Both the position numbers and the translations under genes were made by a program. Shown piece after piece: positions 38,801-45,808 of a DNA stretch of 56,861 nt. Origin of the DNA: Actinotignum sanguinis (GTDB lineage Bacteria > Actinomycetota > Actinomycetes > Actinomycetales > Actinomycetaceae); contig NZ_QDIE01000011.1 of NCBI RefSeq assembly GCF_003957255.1, positions 1-56,861 on the forward strand. Reading direction: 5' to 3'. How positions within the stretch are numbered: position 1 is the first letter of the stretch; every line of letters begins with the position of its first letter. The notes under the pieces are model-generated. The model was not told the DNA's origin, made no database searches, and worked only from the letters and a program-made list of their open reading frames with translations.

Positions 38801-38998
38801 ACTAAACTGCTGGTCTCGATAGCGAGCCAGCAAAAACGCTTCAAGATCATCGCGCAGCAACACCTCGTCGAATCGGCGATGTAACTGCTCACCATCTACG
38901 TGCTGGTAACCATGCTCACAAAATAACTCGATAATCGCACTCTCTAGCTCGGACTCAGTAAACCTGCCAGCCTCGAAAGTAAACTGATCATCAGTCAT
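35828..38998 (-). CDS. hsdR: Type I restriction enzyme, R subunit
   Basis: 1056 residues. The N-terminal PD-(D/E)xK nuclease has its RRPDLLVFVNG and FEFK parts near residues 141-160. The translocase has Walker A GATGSGKT (300-307), a DExH-type box SDEAHRT near 415, GFTGTP and the later helicase motif VQTISRVNR. The C-terminal helical region binds the methylase core. It cuts DNA after ATP-driven translocation at sites lacking the cognate methylation. Last gene of hsdM-hsdS-hsdR, overlapping hsdS by 8 bases. The composition is clearly more AT-rich than neighbouring genes, suggesting horizontal acquisition. Confidence 0.95.
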   Translation of the reverse strand: MTDDQFTFEAGRFTESELESAIIELFCEHGYQHVDGEQLHRRFDEVLLRDDLEAFLLARYRDQQFSETELQKIINRLDLLNAPSLYEANRSAHRLVVEGFDFARDDNSQIAVHVDFIDFEHPERNTFKVVNQYTVVDQRNRRPDLLVFVNGIPVTVFEFKTAIEEHTTIYDAWEQISIRYTRDVPKLLKYAFLAVISDGANNRLGSIFTPYEYFYSWNKANELDTVANGISSLVTLIDGVFTQDRLLQILRDFVFYPDNSSTETAIVCRYPQFFAANNMLASIRDHMRPHGDGKGGVYFGATGSGKTYTMLYLARLLMLRDAEAFKNPTIVVIVDREDLDSQTSKIFAAAKQFLHDDSVRSIESREDLARTLRNKPSGGVYVTTIQKFSESIGLLSDRSNIICISDEAHRTQTGVGAKLRSTDEGVFTTYGFAKYLRDSFPNATYCGFTGTPIDETVAVFGDIVDAYTMRQSSEDGITVRIAYEPRLARVVLSDEKTKEIQAYYDHAADLGATEEAIEESQRAMSAMRVIIGDPDRLRMLAQDLVKHYESLVAEKPNVVQKAMVVCTDRSIAFRLTQEIIRQRPEWGAPRKAADESSLSKDQLDELVALPLVNLVVTQGANDPKDLYEAAGNKEYRKMLDAQFKNNASNFRIAVVVDMWITGFDVPSLAVMYIDKPLQRHTLVQTISRVNRVFEGKDKGLVVDYIGIKKQMMQALKQYGDTQESPVDEIEVSVGVFRNQLALLDELFNDFDTSKYFRGSPLERLLCLNQGAEFIQQSAENQQRFMFITKRMKGAYQIVLPTGELSDSEIAKAQFYMAIRSIIYKQTKGDAPDAEIMNKTVEKMVADAISTTGVESIIDDDKSVDLFGDEMIEKLKRMKMPITKFNALLMLLKQSIRDYRKTNKVKAAQFEERLTLVVERYNSRDDVFVSEVVEDFINDLSDQIITILHDLQEDQNSFEAMGISYEEKAFYDILIKVRDDHEFEYADDKCIPLAKAIKKLVDDKSQYADWAGRSDVKSMLNRDITILLYKNGYPPQWKKEVFDQIMEQAENFKKYQE

Positions 38999-40115
38999 GG
39001 CGCGCCCCCTCTTCCAGAGAACCTTTAATTAGAACTGGGCAGATAGCTTTAATCTGCGCCTTCAAACGATCATTGATAGCGCGTCGATCAATTAGCGCTC
39101 TAGATATTTCTATAAGAGATCTTTGCAATTCTAAATCTGGAACAGGAACACAGATCTCATTGAACCGGGACTTTTCCATTCCGCTGCGTATACTCGTGTC
39201 GCATATGAACCATGCATAGCGATCTGTTTCTCCGCGTGACATCCAAGCAAGCAGGAAATCGGGAAGAAGCTCTTGGCTGGTAACTTCGAAAGTGAAATAA
39301 GCTGGTGAAACTACCAGCGGTTCTTCCTCTGTGTTCATAGCTATTGGTACGGCAACGTCACGTCCAACGTGCATCAAATTGCAGGCAAATTGATCCTTAC
39401 TAATAAGTTTATATTTACTCAAATCAGCACCAACGGATACGGATGGCATGAATATTTTTTCTTTTTTAACCCCCTGAACACCACTGTGCTTAGAGTTTAT
39501 GTTTCTAATGTCAACCTCAGAGATCAGTTCTCCAAGAGGCTTCCGTTTAACGTCATTCTTGAAAGTGTCCAGCAGCGCCTCCTCTGCTAGCTGGAGATCT
39601 TCGAGTCCTTGTTCGTAGGCTTTCTGGTTTGCAACCATTGCGTTGTAGATAGCGACGTATTTACGCTGCACCTCCAGTGCAGGAAGATCCAAATCAATCT
39701 CACGCATCTCGTTCCACGAGAATGTTTCGCGAGCGCTGCCCCACGAGTTAAACCGTGCATAGCGGTCAAATTCGGGCCTGTTGAAATACATGAACAAATA
39801 GTCTGGGTCAAGAACGTCTGTAAGAGCTACGTGAAAAACTACGTATGACGAAGAGACTATGTAAGTATCTCGCCCTGAATTGTGTGCAAGAGTTATTTTT
39901 TGACCATTACGAGATGTAACTGTCACATAGGCAAAATCGCTGGGCAAAACTTTAAAGTAAGGGCCTAACGAGACGCCTTTCATGTTGGCTTTTGTGGGTA
40001 TGAATACTTTTTGAATAGATATTCCTCTTACGTCATCTACACCCAATTCCAAATCATTATTACGCGTTTCACGAACCTCAATCAGTTCGCCAAGTTTGTA
40101 TCTAGTTAATCCCAT
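38991..40115 (-). CDS. hsdS: Type I restriction-modification specificity subunit
   Basis: 374 residues: two target-recognition domains, each followed by a conserved helical spacer (LEVQRKYVAIYNAMVANQKAYEQGLEDLQ near residue 155 and LELQRSLIEISRALIDRRAINDRLKAQI near 340). It sets the bipartite DNA sequence methylated or cut. The start MGLTRYKLGELIEV is chosen because AAAGGA precedes it; it lies inside the end of hsdM (14-base overlap). TRD sequences are strain-variable, so the recognition site cannot be inferred. Confidence 0.92.
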   Translation of the reverse strand: MGLTRYKLGELIEVRETRNNDLELGVDDVRGISIQKVFIPTKANMKGVSLGPYFKVLPSDFAYVTVTSRNGQKITLAHNSGRDTYIVSSSYVVFHVALTDVLDPDYLFMYFNRPEFDRYARFNSWGSARETFSWNEMREIDLDLPALEVQRKYVAIYNAMVANQKAYEQGLEDLQLAEEALLDTFKNDVKRKPLGELISEVDIRNINSKHSGVQGVKKEKIFMPSVSVGADLSKYKLISKDQFACNLMHVGRDVAVPIAMNTEEEPLVVSPAYFTFEVTSQELLPDFLLAWMSRGETDRYAWFICDTSIRSGMEKSRFNEICVPVPDLELQRSLIEISRALIDRRAINDRLKAQIKAICPVLIKGSLEEGARHD

Positions 40116-41700
40116 AGCCAATTCCTTTAAACGCCGCTTCAAGCATTGCTTGGGATTTCTTTTCTTGGGTAAGCAGGGCGCGCATTTCTACTTGTATGCG
40201 CCTCATTTCTGTTTCGTAGTCGATGTCTAGGTCGTGGTCGATAAATTCGACGTATTTGCTGGGCGCCAGAGAGTAGTTATTGGCACGAAGTCCGTTCTCA
40301 CCTTCTAGGGTGGCGGTTTTGCATAGTTCAGGCACATCCTCGTACCCACCGTTCTCGTTCTGCCAGGAACTGTAGATCTCTTTTATCTCACGAATCTGTT
40401 CGTCGGTGAACGCTACTTTCTTCTTTTTCTTGCCTTTGTCAATCTGGATTTCGTCAATGTTGTCATCCCAAGTGCGCAGATCCATGAACAGAACTTCGTT
40501 AGTACGATCACGTAACTGGCGACCATGCCAAGTTCCACCGCGTTTGTTCTTGTTTATAATCCATAAGGTAACGGAGATGTCAGTGGTGTAGAACATATCG
40601 CGTGGGAGCACGATAATAGCTTCGATGAGGTCTCGCTCTATGAGTTCTTTGCGAATCTCTAGCTCGACGCCATCTGCGTTTAGTGCACCGTTGGCCAGCA
40701 GGAATCCGGCGATACCATGTGAAGCATCGAGTTTGTTCGCCATATGTAAAATCCACGCGTAGTTGGCGTTTGCCACGGGAGGTACGACGAATCCCGCCCA
40801 GCGAGGATCCTTTGTCAATTCATCTTCGCCACGCCAGTTTTTCAGATTGAATGGCGGGTTTGCCATGATGAAGTCGACTTTACGGTCTTTGTGTAGATCC
40901 TCGGTGAAGGTTGATGCGTTCTTCGAGCCTAGGTTATGAGAAATTCCTCGGATGGCAAGATTCATTTTGCACAGCCGCCACGTATCTGGATTTGATTCCT
41001 GCCCGAGAATAGAAACTTCGCGTCTATTGCCGTTATGTGAATCAATGAATTTCATCGATTGCACAAACATCCCGCCACTGCCGCAGCAGGGATCATAGAC
41101 TGTGCCTGAATAGGGTTCGATCATTTCCGCGATCAGTTTCACGATGCTGGCAGGAGTATAGAACTCGCCGTCTTCTTTAGTGCCGGCAGCAGCGTATGCG
41201 CGCAAGAAATATTCGTAAACCCTGCCGATAAGGTCTTCTACTTGAAAATACGTGTTATCGAGTTTTCCTACTTCATCGATCAATGCTTTTAGGTTGGTGG
41301 TACTTGCCCCGAGTGTGGCGTACAAGTTTTGAGGTAATGCACCTTTGAGCGCGGGGTTCTTTTCTTCAACGTCGGCCATTGCCTGATCGAGCAACACCGC
41401 AATATCGTTATCTCCGGCGTGGCGCACCAAATGATCCCAGCGTGAGGTTTCATCTAGATAAAAAACGTTTTCGGCGTTATAGAAACTCGGGTCTTCCAAA
41501 AACTGTGGTATATCAGGGTATTCTGCCTCGATAGCTGCACGCTGTTTGCTGAACTTATCACCCGCGAACTTCAAGAACGCCAGCCCGATAACGGCATCGC
41601 GGTTTTTCTCGGTGGAGCCTACCGAACGTAAGGCAACACGACAGTTCCACAATACTTGTTCGAGGGTAGAGGTCGAATCCTTCTTCATTACGCCCGCCAT
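40102..41700 (-). CDS. hsdM: Type I restriction-modification methyltransferase subunit
   Basis: 532 residues. N-terminal HsdM_N helical domain (about 10-140), then the N6-adenine methylase domain with SAM motif DPCCGSGGMF near residue 203 and catalytic NPPF near 280. The C-terminal helical part contacts HsdS. First gene of the operon. TAGGATGG lies just before the ATG; GATAAT a little upstream may be the -10. AT-rich relative to neighbours. Confidence 0.95.
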   Translation of the reverse strand: MAGVMKKDSTSTLEQVLWNCRVALRSVGSTEKNRDAVIGLAFLKFAGDKFSKQRAAIEAEYPDIPQFLEDPSFYNAENVFYLDETSRWDHLVRHAGDNDIAVLLDQAMADVEEKNPALKGALPQNLYATLGASTTNLKALIDEVGKLDNTYFQVEDLIGRVYEYFLRAYAAAGTKEDGEFYTPASIVKLIAEMIEPYSGTVYDPCCGSGGMFVQSMKFIDSHNGNRREVSILGQESNPDTWRLCKMNLAIRGISHNLGSKNASTFTEDLHKDRKVDFIMANPPFNLKNWRGEDELTKDPRWAGFVVPPVANANYAWILHMANKLDASHGIAGFLLANGALNADGVELEIRKELIERDLIEAIIVLPRDMFYTTDISVTLWIINKNKRGGTWHGRQLRDRTNEVLFMDLRTWDDNIDEIQIDKGKKKKKVAFTDEQIREIKEIYSSWQNENGGYEDVPELCKTATLEGENGLRANNYSLAPSKYVEFIDHDLDIDYETEMRRIQVEMRALLTQEKKSQAMLEAAFKGIGYGIN

Positions 41701-41879
41701 AGATCCATCCTATTATCTTGTTGTGCTAGCCGATATTCCGGTTACCCTGACGGTTCTGCCAGGATCGCGATCCACTCCTTGAATGTGGCCTCCGTTTCAC
41801 TCCTAAGCATTACCCCTCATTTATTTTCTCTGATTCCCGGAAGGAATACCAACTGGGAGTGCAAGAAAAAACACAGCCC

Positions 41880-41970
41880 CTGGCAGTGAATGACCTGCTT
41901 GAGGAACATGTTCAGGACAGTGTCCATGCCGAGGCCGAAGCTACCGAAGCGTCTGTCTGGAATCTAGACG
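41880..41970 (-). pseudogene. Decayed RelB/DinJ antitoxin fragment
   Basis: On the minus strand one frame reads FQTDASVASASA and, after a frameshift, the next reads LGMDTVLNMFLKQV. These match the intact antitoxin at 43386 (FRTDARTKQEAE and LGIDMSTALNMFLKQAV). The DNA match around the MFLKQ part is also clear (GAACATGTTC versus GAACATGTTT). No start and no toxin partner: a remnant of a second copy beside the lipoprotein gene. Confidence 0.6.
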
Positions 41971-41995
41971 GCCCATCGCAGCGGTAGGGTGAAGC

Positions 41996-42769
41996 ATGGT
42001 GTGGAAGAATGCGGCCCGCAGCGTGGCGGGGATATGTGCGGTGTGCTTGCTCGGAGCGTGCACGAATAGCAGCCAGGGCCCCGCGGCGGGATCGCGGAGC
42101 GAGACCGGCGCGGCGTCGTCGGCCTTGAAGGAAGATACGGGCAGCGCGGCGAACTCTGCAAGCCCGAGCTCCTCGGCAGCAGAACAGAATGCCGGCAGCG
42201 AAGCCTCCAGCGAGGCGATTGCCCGCGAGGCGCTGGAGTTCGTCGACAAACTCACCACCGCGGACATGGGAATTATCCACTGGGACAACGAAAAAGGGAA
42301 CCCGAAAGCCAGCTATTATGCGGACGAACGGCGCATTACGGTGACCTACTCGGGTGAGGAAGCGAGTGACTATACCGTGCACACCCGGGTGCCTGCCGAT
42401 GCTGACGGCGGCCCGGTTCTGAAAAGCGATATGCGTTTCCTGATTGAGCACGCCACTTTTGGGCCGGCGGGCGAAAGGGGTGAATCCAACGGGAGCGTGC
42501 GCGAGGGAACCGCGGTGCCGGCAACCGAAAGTCGCCTCCTCGAGGGGTGCTCGGAGGGCGAGGGATGGATCATCACGCGGGGTTGGGTGACATACAACCG
42601 GAACACCGATGTGATTGAGTCCTTCGACTTCAGCATGAAGAAGCCGGGCGCCACTATTGCGGTACGCCAGTCGGATGGGTCAACGCGGGAGGAAACTCCG
42701 TCCTGCACCGTGGTGTGGGACTTTACCGCGGCCAACGGGCGGGTGATCGATAAGCCGATGCCGAATTAG
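41996..42769 (+). CDS. Putative lipoprotein (paralogue 1)
   Basis: 257 residues. Signal peptide MVWKNAARSVAGICAVCLL with lipobox GAC (LLGAC), a Ser/Ala/Glu-rich linker to about residue 75, then a compact domain with conserved cysteines and the sequence MRFLIEHATFGP..., WIITRGWVTYNRNTDVIESFDF and CTVVWDFTAANGRVIDKP. It is a full-length paralogue of the protein at 47631-48425. No known family; presumably membrane-anchored on the outer face. GTG 41999 is an alternative start. Confidence 0.7.
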   Translation: MVWKNAARSVAGICAVCLLGACTNSSQGPAAGSRSETGAASSALKEDTGSAANSASPSSSAAEQNAGSEASSEAIAREALEFVDKLTTADMGIIHWDNEKGNPKASYYADERRITVTYSGEEASDYTVHTRVPADADGGPVLKSDMRFLIEHATFGPAGERGESNGSVREGTAVPATESRLLEGCSEGEGWIITRGWVTYNRNTDVIESFDFSMKKPGATIAVRQSDGSTREETPSCTVVWDFTAANGRVIDKPMPN

Positions 42770-43083
42770 AGAGCGGCGCAGCGACGGGAATGCGGTGGAA
42801 CCTATGCAAGATTCAAAGAGAACAAAGAGAAGACGCCACTCCGGGTAAGATATGAGCACACCGCCGGCTAGCGTGACGGTGAAATATGCCGCGATCTTTC
42901 ACTCAGCGTTATTTCTTGTCACGCTTAGGGCAACATGACCGGTTCCGCTGCCCGCTTCGGCGGGAGTCCAGAGCCGGTCCTTGGTCTAATAGACAAAATA
43001 GTTGCTAATGATGGCGTGCCGTTAGCCCCCGCTCCCGCCCTAAGAGATTAATAAGCCCTCTCCGCTACGCCCACTTGAAAAAC
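42770..43083. other. Intergenic region before the toxin gene
   Basis: No gene seen. A nested stem-loop at 42937-42978 (GACCGG/CCGGTC outside CCCGC/GCGGG with loop TTCG) probably terminates the lipoprotein transcript. The rest is AT-richer and unremarkable. Confidence 0.45.
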
Positions 43084-43389
43084 CTAAATTGCTCTGCCTT
43101 GAAAAATATCTTTGTGCGATCCAATACGAATGAAACGAATAGTGGGTTCCGAGCGGTGGTGCCGATAGAGAACGATGACGTCAAACTTTCCTTCTTGGAG
43201 GTGAAGCCCGAAATAACCCGTGTATGTTCCTCGCGCTTTAGTAAGCGCATGCAGGTTATATCCCGGTGGAATCTCACCCGCTTCTCTAACGGCCGCAACC
43301 AGCTCACGTACTTCCTCCAGAATGTGTGGCTGCTGCCGCACTACACGTGTGAGATCATTCTGAAACTGACTATCAAAGATGACCCTCAT
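43084..43389 (-). CDS. YafQ-family (RelE superfamily) toxin
   Basis: 101 residues. The opening FDSQFQNDLTRVVRQQP and the end DVIVLYRHH...IRFIRIGSHKDIF match YafQ-type mRNA interferases, which cut ribosome-bound mRNA; HAL near residue 47 and the terminal RxGSH-x-D-x-F are family hallmarks. Its ATG overlaps the antitoxin stop by four bases, giving coupled translation. Likely a stability or growth-arrest module. Confidence 0.85.
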   Translation of the reverse strand: MRVIFDSQFQNDLTRVVRQQPHILEEVRELVAAVREAGEIPPGYNLHALTKARGTYTGYFGLHLQEGKFDVIVLYRHHRSEPTIRFIRIGSHKDIFQGRAI

Positions 43390-43685
43390 ACCAAGCTATC
43401 CAAAAACTTAATGGCTTCTTCAGTATCGTCGAATACCGCACCATCTTCGGGGATATTCCCTTTCATGATCTCCTCTGCATGCGCAATTGCGCGTCGAGTC
43501 GTTTCGTTAGGGATATATGACAACGCAGGACGGATCGGAAGTGCTTGCTCACGCACAGCCTGCTTGAGAAACATGTTCAGTGCGGTAGACATATCAATAC
43601 CTAGCTCATCAAAGAGCCTTTCTGCCTCTTGCTTGGTACGCGCATCCGTGCGGAAATTGATCCTTGTAGATGTTGAAGCCGCCAT
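43386..43685 (-). CDS. RelB/DinJ-family antitoxin
   Basis: 99 residues. N-terminal ribbon-helix-helix (TSTRINFRTDARTKQEAERLFDELGIDMSTALNMFLKQAVREQALPI), C-terminal toxin-binding tail with acidic residues. It should bind the YafQ toxin and repress its own promoter. Start 43685 is supported by GAGGAAGG; an ATG at 43700 overlaps the end of the ABC-F gene. Probable operator palindrome at 43722-43731. Confidence 0.88.
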   Translation of the reverse strand: MAASTSTRINFRTDARTKQEAERLFDELGIDMSTALNMFLKQAVREQALPIRPALSYIPNETTRRAIAHAEEIMKGNIPEDGAVFDDTEEAIKFLDSLV

Positions 43686-43696
43686 GAACACCTTCC

Positions 43697-45409
43697 TCAA
43701 GTGAGTCCAACAGACTTACATTGTACGTACATACTACTACTGCTTTCTGAGGTTGTGAGGCGCAGCCGCGGGCCGGGCCAGTGGGTGATGAGCCAGCGGT
43801 CGTGCGTGGCGAGGATGATCGTGCCCGGCCAGCGGGCCAGGGATTCTTCGAGGGCGTGCATGGCGGCCAGGTCAAGGTAGTTGGTGGGCTCGTCGATGAC
43901 AAGGACGGCAGGCTGGGCCGCGAGCGCGTGGGCAAGCTGGGCGCGGCGCTGATTACCTGCCGAAAGCTGAGGTATCGGGGTTGCCCACATGGATGGGTGC
44001 AGGATGCCCGTACCGAGCTCACCAACACCTGAATTCCAGACCTCGGGAGTGAAGCCGGGATCACCGCAGCGCGGGAGGCGTTGCGGTACGAAAGCTACGG
44101 GGCCGGCGCAGGAGATGGTGCTAGAAAACTGCGCGGCAGTAGGTTGGGCCACGGCTGGCGGCGGGGTCCCGGTAGCAATCCAGGTGAGGAGCGTGGATTT
44201 GCCGCTACCATTAGCGCCGGTCACGAGCAGATGCTCGCCGTGGGAAAGGTCGAACGTCACCGGGGCGAGGCGGCCGGGCACCGCCGCCGCGCGTGCAGAC
44301 ACTGCGAGGCCGGCGGTTGGGTGGGCCGAGGGTGATTGCGGCCGGGCCGCGCCGGCATACTCCGGAAAAGTAAAGGTGTAACTACGGGGTTTGCGAACTT
44401 CCCGTGCGGTAAGGGCTTCGAGTTTGCGGTCGTCGTGGCGGGTGCGGCGGGTAGCCGTGCTTTGGGCGCGGTCCGCGAAGAACTTTTTCGCCTTGCCCTC
44501 CGCGCTTGCCAGGCGCACCCCACCGCGGGCAATACCACCGGACGCCTGGCGATGCGCACGCAACTGCGCCTTTTCTTCTTGTTGGGCCAGGTAGAGCGCC
44601 CGGTAGCGCTGCTCAGCATCACGCTTGGCTTCAAGATAATCCGTGTAGGTACCGCGGCACTCCCACACCCCGCACACCTCACCACCGCCTTCGGCGCGGG
44701 CCAACTGTGCCCACACACTCACATCCATATCCACGATGAGGGTCGCGACATCCTCAATAAAAGCACGGTCATGGCTGGACATGAGCACCGGGCCCGGCCA
44801 GGAACGCAGCGCACGGCTGAGGTACGCGCTCGCCTCCGCATCCAGATGGTTGGTGGGCTCATCCAAAATAAGAACCTGCGGGCGGGCCACCAACGTGACA
44901 GCCAGGTTCAGCCGCGCGCGTTGGCCCGGTGAGAGCGTGGCCAACTTCCGCGAGCGCCCGCTCCCGGTCAACATAGCCAGTCCCAAACCCGCAAGAGCGT
45001 CGTCAACCCTATCCTCAAGTGACCACAGATCCAGGCGCGTGATCTCGGTGAGGAGCCGGTCGTATTCGGCCGCGACCGGGCGCCCCTCCCCCAGCTGCGC
45101 GCTGAGCGTTTCGAAGCGGGCGAGTAGTTCCCGCGCGGGTGCGAAGGCGCTTTCAAGAAAGTGTGCGACGGTCGCGGCGGCGTCGTTCGGCACGGGGTTC
45201 CACGGGATGGCGCTGGCGTTTGTGCGGGTGACTGTGCCGCGCTCGGGGCTGAGGTGACCTGCGGCGATACGCAGCAGGGTAGTTTTGCCGCAGCCGTTTG
45301 GGCCGATGAGGACGGCGCGGTCGGTGGCTGTCAGGCGCAGAGTAATGCGGTCGAGGAGCGGACGCGCAGTATAAGAAAATGAAATATCGTCAAGAATGAG
45401 GGCAGGCAT
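43697..45409 (-). CDS. ABC-F family ATPase (possible ribosome-protection resistance protein)
   Basis: 570 residues, two fused ABC domains without membrane helices. First domain: Walker A IGPNGCGKTT, signature LSPGQRAR, Walker B VLILDEPTNHLD. An interdomain linker rich in Arg/Ala/Glu/Gln follows. Second domain: VTGANGSGKST, a degenerate signature LSAGNQRR, and VLVIDEPTNYLD. ABC-F proteins act at the ribosome; many actinobacterial ones protect it from macrolides, lincosamides or pleuromutilins. The long leader with a masked ribosome site supports an inducible resistance role (inference). The last ~20 residues look like read-through into the toxin-antitoxin promoter. Confidence 0.85.
   Translation of the reverse strand: MPALILDDISFSYTARPLLDRITLRLTATDRAVLIGPNGCGKTTLLRIAAGHLSPERGTVTRTNASAIPWNPVPNDAAATVAHFLESAFAPARELLARFETLSAQLGEGRPVAAEYDRLLTEITRLDLWSLEDRVDDALAGLGLAMLTGSGRSRKLATLSPGQRARLNLAVTLVARPQVLILDEPTNHLDAEASAYLSRALRSWPGPVLMSSHDRAFIEDVATLIVDMDVSVWAQLARAEGGGEVCGVWECRGTYTDYLEAKRDAEQRYRALYLAQQEEKAQLRAHRQASGGIARGGVRLASAEGKAKKFFADRAQSTATRRTRHDDRKLEALTAREVRKPRSYTFTFPEYAGAARPQSPSAHPTAGLAVSARAAAVPGRLAPVTFDLSHGEHLLVTGANGSGKSTLLTWIATGTPPPAVAQPTAAQFSSTISCAGPVAFVPQRLPRCGDPGFTPEVWNSGVGELGTGILHPSMWATPIPQLSAGNQRRAQLAHALAAQPAVLVIDEPTNYLDLAAMHALEESLARWPGTIILATHDRWLITHWPGPRLRLTTSESSSSMYVQCKSVGLT
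43722..43731 (-). promoter_or_regulatory. Palindrome likely used as antitoxin operator
   Basis: TGTACGTACA, a perfect 10-bp palindrome about 37 bases before the antitoxin ATG and inside the last codons of the ABC-F gene. Ribbon-helix-helix antitoxins commonly bind such sites. Confidence 0.5.
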
Positions 45410-45410
45410 A

Positions 45411-45497
45411 GTGATCTCCTTGGACGCGACGGGTGGTGCGGGCGTCTCAGCTGGGCTGAGTGGAGATCACAGTGTCATCGGAACGACAGCCTCCTTT
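45411..45497 (-). promoter_or_regulatory. Attenuator-like leader of the ABC-F gene
   Basis: On the minus strand the ribosome site AAGGAGATCAC just before the ABC-F ATG is complementary to GTGATCTCC 43-51 bases upstream (9 perfect pairs: 45411-45419 with 45462-45470). Between them CTCAGC/GCTGAG makes an inner hairpin. Further upstream AAAGGAGG (45490-45497) precedes a minimal reading frame ATG ACA CTG TGA (45478-45467) whose stop lies in the masking arm. A -10-like TACAAT is near 45509. The arrangement resembles drug-sensing translational attenuators. Confidence 0.65.
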
Positions 45498-45636
45498 GAG
45501 TGTGGATTGTAGCCCCGGTTACATAAGTAAATGTAGCGACGGCGCGGTCGGTGGGTCAATGGTGCGCGAATGGTGTGCGAATGGCACGTGAATGTGCGCG
45601 AACGACTCGCCACGCACTAACTAACGAAATGCGCAC

Positions 45637-45767
45637 AGACTGACAGTGCGGACGCCAGACTTATAATTAGACTTATAGTTTCGCAGTCTTAATTGATAGT
45701 CTGAGGCAGACTTTGATAGTCTCGGCGATTATTTTGACAGTCTGAGCAAGAATCTCCCGCACAGACT
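45637..45767. promoter_or_regulatory. Cluster of nine AGACT/AGTCT half-sites
   Basis: AGACT or its reverse AGTCT occurs at 45637, 45657, 45669, 45685, 45698, 45708, 45718, 45739 and 45763, in an AT-rich stretch just before the AlbA_2 gene. Likely multiple operator half-sites, perhaps for the winged-helix domain of that protein (inference). Confidence 0.55.
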
Positions 45768-45808
45768 TCGATTTAGACATTGAAAATCCGTATGACTCAT
45801 AATAATCT

